A DNA stretch of 46,916 bases, taken from positions 1 to 46,916 of the forward strand of contig JAJYUU010000012.1 of assembly GCA_021792405.1 (NCBI GenBank), read 5' to 3'. Below the pieces are notes generated by a model. The model was not told the DNA's origin, searched no databases, and worked only from the letters and a program-made list of their open reading frames with translations. Each line of letters begins with the position of its first letter. Position 1 is the stretch's first letter. Shown in pieces: positions 32,074 to 42,086 of the stretch. The translations under genes were made by a program, and so were the position numbers. Source of the stretch: Actinomycetes bacterium. GTDB taxonomy: Bacteria; Actinomycetota; Actinomycetes; Streptosporangiales; Streptosporangiaceae.

Positions 32074-33411
32074 CTACAGCACGGCCACCTGCACCGCTCC
32101 GCCTGCGGGGTCGACGTGGCGGGCCCATCGGCCGTCCAGCCGGATGCTGCGCCCCGGTACCAGGCGGGCGTGCGCGGAGGTGAGCAGTCGCCCGTCCTGC
32201 CGCACCTGCAGCCGCGCCCGGCCGGCAAAGGCAGCGGACCGCAGCACGAACCGGCCGCCCGGCGGCTGCGGGCTGACCGGACTGATCGCGTTCGGGGAGA
32301 TCCACCGGAGCGGCCCGGCCACCATCACGGGAACGGGCACGCACCGGCCGCCCGCCTGCCCGGCGGGAGCCGCCTGCCCGGCCAGCGCCACCTGCCCGGC
32401 GGGAGCCGCCTGACCGGCAAGGTAGGCGGCGACGTGAGCAGCAGCGTGGCGGCCACTGAGTGCCGCCACGTCGGCTGTCTCGGCGGCGTGGATGAGGTTG
32501 CCCGCTGCGAACATCCCCGGAACCGACGTGCTGAGCGTGGTGTCGACCGCGGGGCCCCTGGTGCCGGGATCAAGCGCGGCTCCGGCGAGCCTGGCCAGCT
32601 CATGATCGGGAATCCAGTCACCGGTGAATACCACGAGCTCGCACGGCACGCTCCGGACTGAACCGTCACGGTCATCACGCAGCAGGACCGCGGACACCCC
32701 GTCGCGGCCGGCGATCCCGGCAACAGCGGTTCCCGTCCAGACCGGCACTCGCCAGCGCAGCCGCGCGGCTAGCCGGAACGCCGCGAAGCTCTGGTGCCAT
32801 GGCTGGTCGGTGACCAGCGCGGTCACCTCGGCGCCGGCGTGCAGCAGGGTCAGCATCGCGGAGAAGCTCACGTGCTCGGCGCCGACGATCACCGCGCGGC
32901 CGGCCAGCCGCTGCCCGTGCAAGTAGACCCGCTGCTGCAACTCGCCCGTGGTCATCACGCCGGCGGGCCGGCTGCCGGGCACTAGCCGCGCCGCCCGCGG
33001 GCGCTCGCGGCAACCGGTAGCGAGCAGCACGGCGCCCGCGTGCACGTTCTCCACCCCCGCCGGACTGGTCAGCGTCGCGGTGATCGTGCCTGCCTGGCGG
33101 GCCGGCGCCGCGCCGGCATCGGTCGCCAGTTCGCAGCCGGTCGCCGGCCAGCCGGTCAGGGTCGTGCCGGTGCGCAGCGTGACCCCGGCCGCGCTCGCCG
33201 CGCCGCGGTAATGCTGCGCGTAAGCCGGCCCGGTCATCAGCCGGTGCAGGTCGCGAATGCCGTACCCGGAGTGCGCGCAGTGCCGGGGGATACCGCCGGC
33301 CTGGTGCTCGCGGTCGACCACGACCACATCCGCGACACCCAGCTTGCGCAATTCGATGGCCGCCGCAAGCCCGGCGGGTCCGGCTCCTGCGACGAGAACG
33401 TCGACATTCAC
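32074..33411 (-). CDS. NAD(P)/FAD-dependent oxidoreductase (operon gene 5)
   Basis: A 445-residue flavoprotein. The FAD-binding Rossmann motif VLVAGAGPAGLAAAIELRK begins at residue 5. A second Rossmann-like segment (AVIVGAEHVSFSAML) and the C-terminal FAD contact (GMFAAGNLIHAAETADVAAL) follow. The last ~100 residues form an extra domain with a short PAGQ/LAGQ repeat linker. GlpA-like proteins are often paired with such an enzyme in glycerol-phosphate-type operons, probably passing electrons to NAD or a quinone. GTG 33411 overlaps the stop of the preceding gene (GTGA). A longer upstream frame lies inside that gene and is not coding. Confidence 0.85.
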   Translation of the reverse strand: MNVDVLVAGAGPAGLAAAIELRKLGVADVVVVDREHQAGGIPRHCAHSGYGIRDLHRLMTGPAYAQHYRGAASAAGVTLRTGTTLTGWPATGCELATDAGAAPARQAGTITATLTSPAGVENVHAGAVLLATGCRERPRAARLVPGSRPAGVMTTGELQQRVYLHGQRLAGRAVIVGAEHVSFSAMLTLLHAGAEVTALVTDQPWHQSFAAFRLAARLRWRVPVWTGTAVAGIAGRDGVSAVLLRDDRDGSVRSVPCELVVFTGDWIPDHELARLAGAALDPGTRGPAVDTTLSTSVPGMFAAGNLIHAAETADVAALSGRHAAAHVAAYLAGQAAPAGQVALAGQAAPAGQAGGRCVPVPVMVAGPLRWISPNAISPVSPQPPGGRFVLRSAAFAGRARLQVRQDGRLLTSAHARLVPGRSIRLDGRWARHVDPAGGAVQVAVL

Positions 33412-34837
33412 GCCAGGACCCGCGCGTCCCGGTCGGCTCGCGCACCGCCCGGCGCGCCCATCAGGCTCGCCACCCTCGCAGCGCAGAAGAATCCCTGGCA
33501 TCGCCCGTTCGTCGCTCTCGTGCGCCGCCGCAGTCCGTCGAGATCGGCCGGCGGCAGCGGGCTGGCCAGCGCATCCCGGATCTCGCCCCGGCTCACCCGC
33601 TCGCAGTGGCAGACGATGTCGCCGTAGGCGGGGTCGGCGGCGATCCTGGCGCCGTCCTGGTACGGTCGCCGGCCGGCCTGCCCGATATACGGCAGCACCG
33701 GCGGCTTCGGCCGCCGGCCGTCGCGTTCCCGCAGTTCCAGGCCGGCTTCCGCGAGCTGATCGGCGACGTATTCGGCGATGCCGAGCGACGCCGTCAGCCC
33801 GGTGGAGCGGATCCCGCCGACGCACGCGTACCGTCGGCTCGAGTCGACCCGGATCTGGTAATCGCGGTGCTCGGTGGCCGCCCGCAGGCCGGCGTAGGTC
33901 GCAGTCACTTCCTCGCGCACCAGGTCAGGCATGATCTTCCGGCCCGCGGCGAGCAGCGAGGAGAGACCCGTTCCGGTCGTCGCCGTGTCGCCGCGGTCAA
34001 AGACGTCCTGCGCTGTAGGCCCGAGCAGCACGTTTCCGTACACGGTCGGCGCGACCAGGACGCCCTTGGTCTGCGGCGTCGGCACCGGCAGCAGGATGGC
34101 GCCGACGAGCGGCCTGGCCAGCTTGTCGAAGACAATCAGCTCGCCCCGCCGGGGCGCGATCGTGAAGCCGCCGCCGCCGAGCATCGCATCGATGCGGTCG
34201 CTTTCCAGCCCGGCGGCGTTCACCAGCCAGCGGCAGCGCATGCTGCCGCTGTTCGTGCTGACCTCGTGCCAGCCGTCGGCGGCAGTGACCCCGAGCACCC
34301 GGGTCCGCAGCCGCAGCCGGACTCCGGCCCGCACCGCCTCGGTGGCATAAGCGAGCGGCGTGGTCCACGGGCAGATGATGCTCTCGTCCGGGATCTCCAG
34401 GGCGCCCAGCGCGCCAGGTGCCAGATGCGGCTCGCGCGCGTACAGCTCGGCGGCGGGAACATACCGGATCGCCAGGTAGCCGTTGTGGCGCGCCTTGTCC
34501 TCGATCCCGGCGAACTCCGCGTGCTGATCGGCCGACCAGGCGACGAGCAACGCGCCGGTTCGCTCCAGCGGGATCCCGGCCTGCTGCGCGTAGTCGCGCA
34601 GCAACTCCGCGCCACGGCGGACGAGCCTGCTCTCCAGGCTGCCGGGCACGGCATCGAAGCCGGTGTGCAGGATCGCGGTATTGGCCTTCGTGGTGCCGGT
34701 GCCGACATCGTTCCCGGCGTCGGCGATGACGCAGTCGAGGTCGTAGCGCGCGAGCGTCCTGGCAATCGCGGTGCCCACCACTCCGGCTCCGACGATCAGC
34801 ACGTCAGCGACCGGCTCCGGGGGACTACCGGGAGCCG

Positions 34838-34841
<4 letters not shown>
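33408..34841 (-). CDS. GlpA-like FAD dehydrogenase with BFD [2Fe-2S] domain (operon gene 4)
   Basis: A 477-residue DAO-fold flavoprotein resembling the large subunit of anaerobic glycerol-3-phosphate dehydrogenase. The FAD motif VLIVGAGVVGTAIARTLA begins near residue 14, and TTKANTAILHTGFDA is a GlpA-type active-site segment. The C-terminal BFD-like domain holds four Cys in CHCERV and NGRCQGFFC. The likely role is oxidising the phosphorylated product of the adjacent kinase to a keto-phosphate, passing electrons to the flavoprotein encoded next. ATG 34841 overlaps the kinase stop (ATGA). No GlpC-like iron-sulfur subunit is present. Confidence 0.88.
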
Positions 34842-36264
<1,423 letters not shown>

Positions 36265-36268
<4 letters not shown>

Positions 36269-37800
36269 GCAGGCGGACCCCCGGCTGGTGACGCCGATGA
36301 CGTGGTGTACGCGTCGAGCGCCTCCAGCCCGTGGGCGCCCTGCTCGGTGCGCATCGCGGCGGGCTCAAGCAGCCACTGGCCGAGGTAGAACAACAAGCCC
36401 ACGCCGAGCGCGCCGAGAACGTAGTACTGGGCGTCGCGGAAGGCGCTCGGTCCGATCAGCACGATCAGCTCGTAGGTCAGCCAGATCAGCGCGCCCGCGA
36501 TGACCGGGATCTCGTACTTGCCGAGGGAGAAGTGCCCGGAGGTGCCGCGCCGGCGCCGGCCGGTGAACAGGTAGAGCAGCACGGTGCTGGCGTACAGCAG
36601 GGCCGGCATGATGGTGGAGGCGGTGAACAGCGTGGTCAGCGCGCCGGTGTGGGTGCGCAGGACGAGCGTGATGGCAGCGCCGATCACCGCGGCGAGTACC
36701 GTCGCCCAGGACGGGCCGCCGGTGGCCCTTGGCACCTGCTGCCAGAGCTGGTAGCCGGGCAGCCGCTTGTCCCTGGCCATCGACCAGATCAGCCGGCCGT
36801 TGGTGACCATGATGACCAGGCCGCAGGCGAAGATAGAGATGCAGACGAAGATCAGGAAGATCTTCTGGACCGGCCCGCTCAGGACGTCCCGCACGATCAG
36901 CGCAACCGGCGCGGAGCTGGCGGTGGCCGCCTTGATCGAGCTCGTCGCGTAGCTCAGCGCGATCAGGAACGCCATGCCGACGGCGCCGGACAGCAGCACC
37001 GCGCGCACCATCGCGCGCGGGATCGTGCGGTGCGGCTCGTGCGTCTCCTCGGCCAGGTTGCTGGCCGCCTCGAAGCCGACGATCGTGTACGCGCCGAGCA
37101 GGGTCGCCAGCATGAACGGTCCCAGCCAGCCGTAATACCCGGCCGCGGGCACCACGCCGCTCGACCCCAGGTTGGACCAGTGGCCCTGGTGGCGGATCGC
37201 GGCGACCACGATCAGCAGCACGGTCAGGCCGACGACGCCGATCACCTCGGTGGCAACCGCGGTGTTGTTCACCCTGGTGGTGATGCGGGTGGACCAGATG
37301 ATCAGGGCGGCCTGGATGGCCAGCACCACGATGGTCTCGAGCGCGGCGCTGGTCGGCGTGTAGGCCTCGCCGATCAGCGGCTGGAAGGCGACCTGGACCA
37401 GGCCGTAGTCGACCGACACCGTCACGATCGACAGGAAGGCGAACGACATCCAGCCAAGCCACCAGCCCACGTGCACGTTGGCCAGCCTGGAAGCCCACTG
37501 ATAGGAATATCCCGACAGCGGCACCCGGGCCGCGAGCGCGCCGTAGACGAGGGCGACCAGCGTCTGTCCCGCGATAACGATGATCCAGGTCCAGATGGCC
37601 CGCGGACCGCCGGTGGTCAGCGCGAAGCCGAACGTGGTGAAGATCCCGGTCGTGATGGAGATGAACGAGAAGGCGACCGCGAACGACTCGAACTGCTTGA
37701 GCGAGCGGACGAACTGCTGCTTGTAGCCGAAGTGGGGGAGCAGGGCGTCGTCATCGGGCTTGGGGGCTGCGGGCTTGGGGGCTGCGGGCATGGGGCGCAT
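36265..37800 (-). CDS. APC-superfamily permease (operon gene 2)
   Basis: A 511-residue transporter with about 12 membrane helices, after a Pro/Ala/Lys-rich cytoplasmic N-terminus. FESFAVAFSFISITTGIF, PLSGYSYQWAS, GWWLGWMSF and FEAASNLAEETHEPHRTIP are typical of the amino acid/choline transporter branch of the APC superfamily. Such proteins move amino acids, polyamines or choline-like amines, which is unusual beside a glycerol-type kinase. ATG 37800 is preceded by GAGAAAG; GTG 37803 and ATG 37791 are alternatives. It begins 47 bp after the regulator gene and ends in a GTGA overlap with the kinase. Confidence 0.87.
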
Positions 37801-37847
37801 CACTTTCTCGGCCGCCGCTGATCGACTGCGGCGCGGGATCCTGGCCG

Positions 37848-38639
37848 CTAACCGGCCGCGTTCAGGGGCATGGGACTGCTCTGGGCGCACAGCACTGTGA
37901 CGCCTGCGTTCTGGAGGGTTGCGATGGCATCCTGGTCGTGGTCGTCGGTGACCACGGCGGTGATCTGGTCGAGCGCGCACACCCGGTGCACGGCGATCGT
38001 GCCGAGCTTGCTGGAGTCGGCCAGCACGTAGCTCGACGCGGTGTGGGCGATGATCGTCCGCCGGACTATGACCTCCGGCGGGTAGTAGTCGGTCAGTCCG
38101 GCCTCGGGATGCACTCCGCCGGAGCCGAGGAAGGCCTTGTCGGCGTAGAACTCGCCGAAGAACGCTTCGGCGTACGCGCCCGAGCAGGCAGCATCGCCCT
38201 GCCGCACGTGACCACCGCACAGCATCAGGTCGACGTCGCCGCGCTCGGCCAGGGCCATCGCGGCCGGAACGGAGTTCGTGAGCACCCGGCCGCGGAAGTT
38301 CGCCGGGAGTGCCCTGGCTACCTCGAGTGCCGTCGTGCCGACATCGATGACCACGGTGTCTTCCGGCTCGATGAGGCTCGCGGCGAGCGCGGCGACGGCG
38401 CGCTTACGGTCGGTGTTGCGCCGGCTGCGGGCGCTGAAACTGCCCTCGGTCGACCGGCCGGACGACCTGGTCGCTCCACCGTACACGCGCTCCAGCAAGC
38501 CGTCAGAGTGCAGCGCGCGCAGATCGCGCCTGATCGTCTCGACCGAAACGTCGAACTGCCGGGCGAGAGCCTCGGCCGACGCCGCGTTCTCCGCGCGGAC
38601 CGCGGCGAGAATTGCCTGGCGACGCTGGCTTGGCAGCAC
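37848..38639 (-). CDS. DeoR/GlpR-family transcriptional regulator (operon gene 1)
   Basis: A 263-residue repressor. The N-terminal winged helix-turn-helix (SQRRQAILAAVRAENAASAE and VSVETIRRDLRALHSDGLL) is followed by VYGGATR and a DeoR sugar-phosphate sensor domain with DVGTTALEVARALP, LTNSVPAAMALAERGDVDL and AFLGSGGVHPEAGLTD. Such proteins respond to phosphorylated sugars or polyols, here presumably the product of the kinase. GTG 38639 has AGGAAGG about 8 nt upstream; the open frame extending to 38,831 lacks such a site. It heads the operon and probably controls it through the inverted repeat at 38,670. Confidence 0.9.
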   Translation of the reverse strand: MLPSQRRQAILAAVRAENAASAEALARQFDVSVETIRRDLRALHSDGLLERVYGGATRSSGRSTEGSFSARSRRNTDRKRAVAALAASLIEPEDTVVIDVGTTALEVARALPANFRGRVLTNSVPAAMALAERGDVDLMLCGGHVRQGDAACSGAYAEAFFGEFYADKAFLGSGGVHPEAGLTDYYPPEVIVRRTIIAHTASSYVLADSSKLGTIAVHRVCALDQITAVVTDDHDQDAIATLQNAGVTVLCAQSSPMPLNAAG

Positions 38640-38669
38640 TGGGTGGCCCTTCCTGACCGTTGTTGCCTG

Positions 38670-38702
38670 ATCTTGTATTACTTCCGTCGAGATCGTCAAG
38701 AT
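38670..38702 (-). promoter_or_regulatory. Promoter and possible operator of the DeoR operon
   Basis: On the minus strand, TTGACG (38699-38694) and TACAAG (38677-38672) are spaced by 16 bp. ATCTTG (38670-38675) and CAAGAT (38697-38702) form an inverted pair that overlaps both boxes, well placed for repression by the first gene product. Confidence 0.5.
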
Positions 38703-38791
38703 GTGATGACCGGTTATTCGCACGGAACGGTGCGCCGAGCGCTCGATGGTCATCCGCCCGCGATCGCCGGCTCTGGCGCCCAGGGCAGTCG

Positions 38792-38797
38792 TAGCAT
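38792..38797 (+). promoter_or_regulatory. -10 element of the GlsB-like gene (leaderless)
   Basis: TAGCAT exactly 6 nt before ATG 38804, the same sequence and spacing as at 26,423. Confidence 0.55.
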
Positions 38798-38803
38798 TGG
38801 AAC

Positions 38804-39064
38804 ATGCTCCTTTTGCTGATATGGCTGGCAATCGGCGGCCTGATCATCGGCGGGCTGGGGCGTCTGCTGGTGCCCGGGCCGAACCCGATCGGCCTGATCC
38901 GGACCGCCCTCGTTGGCCTTGCCGGGTCGTTCCTGGGCGGGCTGGTCGCCCGTTATGCCCTCAGGCTGCACTACCGTTACTCGCTGCTGGCGGGATTCGT
39001 CCTCGCCGTGATCTTCGCGGCGATCATCGTCGCGGCGATCGACCGCCGCCCGTCGAGACGGTAG
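38804..39064 (+). CDS. GlsB/YeaQ/YmgE-family small membrane protein
   Basis: An 86-residue protein with three hydrophobic segments. The family pattern is clear: LIIGGLGRLLVPGPNPIG, then ALVGLAGSFLGGLVAR. Members are called transglycosylase-associated and are often stress-induced; no enzyme activity is shown for them. It is divergent from the DeoR operon, sharing a ~165-bp intergenic region, and convergent with the ATPase, whose stop lies 16 bp away. Confidence 0.82.
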   Translation: MLLLLIWLAIGGLIIGGLGRLLVPGPNPIGLIRTALVGLAGSFLGGLVARYALRLHYRYSLLAGFVLAVIFAAIIVAAIDRRPSRR

Positions 39065-39079
39065 AACGTTTCCCGTAGC

Positions 39080-40252
39080 TCAGCGGGAGGTAGCCAGTTC
39101 GGCCAGCGCGTCGCCCTCCAGCGCCTGCGAGGCGGGGATCGCCTCGACGCCGGGTGCGATGGTGAACCGTCGCGCACCGGCGTGAACGATGGCGACGCGG
39201 GGCAGATCCAGTTCCCTGAGGGCGGCACGGATGGACGGAGTCAGCCGGGGCTGATCAGTTCGTTTCACTTCGATCCCCAGCTTCCCGCCGTCGTAGGACA
39301 CTATGAGGTCGATCTCGGCGCCGCCGTGGGTCGCCCAGAACCACGGATCACGGCCACCCGCTTGCAGGATCTGCTCGATGACGAAACCCTCCCAGCTAGC
39401 CCCGGACTTCGGGTGACCGAGCAGATCGGTCTGGTCACCGATGCCGAGCAACCGGTGCAGCAACCCGCTGTCGCGGATGTAGATCTTGGGCGACCGCACC
39501 TGGCGTTTGGCGATGTTGACGAACCAGGGCTGGAGTTGTCGCACCACCAGGGCATCCGTAAGAGCATCGAGATACCTGCGCACGGTCGTCTGCGCCACGC
39601 CGAGCGACCTCGCGAGTTCCGCGCCGCTCCAGAGCTGGCCGTGGAAATGGGCCAACATGGACCAGAACCGTCGCATAGTGGCCGCCGGTACCCGGATGCC
39701 GAGGTTCGCCAGGTCCCGCTCCAGGAACGTGGCGATGTAGTCGTCACGCCACGCCTGCGAGACACGTTCGTCTCGGGCAAGGTACGAGCGAGGTAGACCA
39801 CCGCGAAGCCACAACCGGTCCATCGCATCCGCGCCCACGTCGCTGAGACGGAACCCGCCGAGTTCTAGCGTCGTGACCCTACCTGCCAGTGACTCTGACG
39901 CCAGGCCAGTCACCTCGGGTGAGGCGCTGCCGAGGACGAGGAACCGCCCAGGGCGCGGGTCTTCGTCGGCAAGAACCCGAAGCACCGGGAACAGGTCGCG
40001 CCTGCGTTGCGCCTCGTCCAGCACGACGGTCCCGCCGAGATCGGGCAGGCTCAGGGTCGGCTCACCCAGCCTTGCGTCGTCGCGCGGGTCCTCCAGGTCG
40101 AAGAGGTGCGCGGGATCGGGCTTGACGACATGGCGGGCCAGGGTTGACTTCCCTGCCTGGCGCGGACCTGTCAGCAGGACAACGGGCGCCCGTCCTAGGG
40201 CGTTCCGTAGCCGGTCTGTGTCGTGCGCACGCGGCAGCAGGTTGCCTTCCAT
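39080..40252 (-). CDS. AAA ATPase with DUF4143
   Basis: A 390-residue protein with an N-terminal AAA_14 domain and a C-terminal DUF4143. Walker A is [14 protein letters not shown] (near residue 27), Walker B is VVLDEAQR, and [10 protein letters not shown] is the sensor region. The DUF4143 part has [14 protein letters not shown]-like helix-turn-helix residues and the nuclease-like [11 protein letters not shown] and LGIEVKRT near the end. The role of the family is unproven; a link to restriction-like or toxin-like systems has been suggested from the nuclease-like fold. The ATG lies 8 nt after TAGGAT within a perfect palindrome. Confidence 0.88.
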   Translation of the reverse strand: MEGNLLPRAHDTDRLRNALGRAPVVLLTGPRQAGKSTLARHVVKPDPAHLFDLEDPRDDARLGEPTLSLPDLGGTVVLDEAQRRRDLFPVLRVLADEDPRPGRFLVLGSASPEVTGLASESLAGRVTTLELGGFRLSDVGADAMDRLWLRGGLPRSYLARDERVSQAWRDDYIATFLERDLANLGIRVPAATMRRFWSMLAHFHGQLWSGAELARSLGVAQTTVRRYLDALTDALVVRQLQPWFVNIAKRQVRSPKIYIRDSGLLHRLLGIGDQTDLLGHPKSGASWEGFVIEQILQAGGRDPWFWATHGGAEIDLIVSYDGGKLGIEVKRTDQPRLTPSIRAALRELDLPRVAIVHAGARRFTIAPGVEAIPASQALEGDALAELATSR

Positions 40253-40257
40253 ACCTC

Positions 40258-40286
40258 GAAATCCTAGCCTTCAAAGCTAGGATTTC
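40258..40286 (-). promoter_or_regulatory. Perfect palindrome at the DUF4143 promoter
   Basis: GAAATCCTAGC and GCTAGGATTTC are 11-bp perfect arms with a 7-nt centre. On the minus strand the proximal arm contains TAGGAT (40266-40261), a -10 candidate 8 nt before the ATG. A DNA-binding factor, perhaps the ATPase itself, may act here. The AT content is high for the window. Confidence 0.6.
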
Positions 40287-40521
40287 AAGGTAATTCAGCT
40301 GGAGCATGGCTAGCGAGGGAGTGGCCATCGGGATGCTCCCCGCCGCCATGGAAGTTACCCAGGGCGCGAGAGATGCCGCGGGCGGCCGCGACAGCCGCGG
40401 ACCTCTTGCAGGTGCTGCCGGACAGCACGTAGCGCGCATCGAGCACGGCGGAACGGCAGTCCAGGGACCAGCCCACCGCGGGGGCCGGCGCCGTCAGGCC
40501 GGACGGTACCGGCACCATCAT
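40285..40521 (-). CDS. Possible 78-residue protein of unknown function
   Basis: It starts at ATG 40521, 18 bp after the histidine kinase stop and in the same direction. The middle reads GWSLDCRSAVLDARYVLSGS and AAARGISRALGNFHGG, which has a natural composition, but I do not recognise it. The ribosome-binding site is weak, and its last codons run into the DUF4143 palindrome. It may be a real small gene or the end of a lost one. Confidence 0.3.
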   Translation of the reverse strand: MMVPVPSGLTAPAPAVGWSLDCRSAVLDARYVLSGSTCKRSAAVAAARGISRALGNFHGGGEHPDGHSLASHAPAELP

Positions 40522-40538
40522 CCCGGTCGTCTGATCTC

Positions 40539-41903
40539 TCACGCGGTGCGCTGCGGCCCGCCATCGGGCGGCGCCGGCAGGTAGATGCGGAACGTCGTGC
40601 CGTGGCCTTTGGCGGAGTCGACCTCGATAGTGCCGCCGACGTCGGCGATGAGGTTTCCGACAGCCCACAACCCCAGGCCGGTACCTCGTCCCGGACGTTT
40701 GGTGGTGTAGAACCGCTCGAAGATCTTCGCGCGGACATGGGGGGTCATGCCTATCCCGGTGTCGGAGACGACGAGCTCGACGTAACGTCCTGACCCCATG
40801 CCCGGATGCAGGCGCGCCCGCTCGGCGTCGAAGTCAACAGTGCCGGTCCTGATGGTCAGGATCCCGCCCGCCGGCATGGCATCGCGGGCGTTGACGGCCA
40901 GGTTGAGCAGCACTTGCTCCAGCTGGCCACGGTCTGCCCGGACCACTGGCAGCACCGCGGCGCTCGGCTCGAAAGCCACCCGCACATGGCCGCCCATGCT
41001 GACTGTCAGCAGCGCCTTGGTGCGGCTGATCAGGTCGTTGAGGTCGACGTCCTCGAATATCGGCTGGCGCCGACGGCTGAAGCGGAGCAGTTCCCCGCAC
41101 AGGTCGACGCCCCGCTCGGCGGCGTAACGGATCTCTTCCAGGACCCTCCTCAGCTCCGGATCCTTGTCGTCGTCGGAGAAGTCTTGGCCCAACTCGGCGT
41201 AGCCGACGATGACCCCTAGCACGTTCCTGAAATCATGAGTGATGCTGCTCGTCAGCTGGCCCACGGCCTGGAAGCGCTCGGCCTGCCGAAGCTCGGTCTC
41301 CAGCTGGCGGCGATCCCGCTGCAGCTGAGCCAGCTGGCCGGAGCGCTGCCGGACTCGCTGCAAGAACTCGACACGCTCCCTGGTACGGCGTGCTGCGTCG
41401 GCTACATCAATGGGCGCTGCTGGCTGCCGCCGGCCGGGCACGCGCTGGCTCAGCGCTTCCAGCCGATGACGTTCCCGGACGTGCGCGGTGACATCGCTGC
41501 CGTACAGGAGCACCCCGCTGACATCGCCGGCCGTGTCCCGTACCGGCTGGCAGACAGTGTCCGCGAAGATCTGCTCGGGCTCGTGGCCCGGCGTCTGCAC
41601 CCATACCTCAGACTCGCGGTCGGTGAGCACCTGACCGCCGCGAGCCGCACGCTCGGCCATCTCCCGGCGTTGCCCGGCTAGTTCAGGCACGTCACGCAAC
41701 GCAAGGCCGGTAAGGTCGCGCCCGCCCGCGTAGCGCCGGTACTGATCATTGGCGAACTCGAAGACCAGATCGGGCCCGGCAACATAGGCCACGGCCGCTG
41801 GCAACCGCAGCACGAGCTCGCGCAGCAGCGCAGGGCCCGGCGGCTTATCGTCCCGACCGTGGCCGGTAACTGGATCAGCCAACGGGCCCGCCCCTTGGAC
41901 CAC
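40539..41903 (-). CDS. PAS-domain sensor histidine kinase (soluble)
   Basis: A 454-residue kinase without membrane helices. An N-terminal PAS domain (about residues 28-145; AYVAGPDLVFEFANDQYRRY) is followed by a coiled coil, then the phosphoacceptor LTSSITHDFRNVLGVIVGYA (H223). The ATPase domain has LNLAVNARDAMP (N box), DTGIGM and GRGTGLGLWAVG. The H-box THDFRN resembles NtrB-like or hybrid kinases. No response regulator is adjacent and no receiver domain is attached, so it is an orphan. The start is a GTG at 41903 without a clear ribosome-binding site; GTG or ATG choices further in would cut the PAS domain. Confidence 0.87.
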   Translation of the reverse strand: MVQGAGPLADPVTGHGRDDKPPGPALLRELVLRLPAAVAYVAGPDLVFEFANDQYRRYAGGRDLTGLALRDVPELAGQRREMAERAARGGQVLTDRESEVWVQTPGHEPEQIFADTVCQPVRDTAGDVSGVLLYGSDVTAHVRERHRLEALSQRVPGRRQPAAPIDVADAARRTRERVEFLQRVRQRSGQLAQLQRDRRQLETELRQAERFQAVGQLTSSITHDFRNVLGVIVGYAELGQDFSDDDKDPELRRVLEEIRYAAERGVDLCGELLRFSRRRQPIFEDVDLNDLISRTKALLTVSMGGHVRVAFEPSAAVLPVVRADRGQLEQVLLNLAVNARDAMPAGGILTIRTGTVDFDAERARLHPGMGSGRYVELVVSDTGIGMTPHVRAKIFERFYTTKRPGRGTGLGLWAVGNLIADVGGTIEVDSAKGHGTTFRIYLPAPPDGGPQRTA

Positions 41904-42032
41904 CGACAGGCCCGGTCCTCAAGCTAGCCCACCCCCCGCTCAATCAGGATATCCACCGCCTGATGACAAGCCGCGCCGCCGGAGCGCAGCCGCCCGGCCG
42001 TCCGCGGTTGTGCCAGCCGTTGCCGCACGGCC

Positions 42033-42038
42033 TATGCT
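42033..42038 (+). promoter_or_regulatory. -10 box for the LuxR-type regulator
   Basis: TATGCT with a possible TTGTGC 19 bp upstream (42008-42013). The leader would be about 40 nt with no clear ribosome-binding site before ATG 42087. Confidence 0.4.
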
Positions 42039-42086
42039 CGGTAGTTCGAGGGGGGAACGGCCAGGCGACGGCTCTGGCTATTGATC

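Noticed and set aside
36331-37821. 496-codon plus-strand frame
   Set aside because: Antisense to the APC permease; the sequence is rich in Arg, Asp, Gln and Gly without hydrophobic or domain structure.
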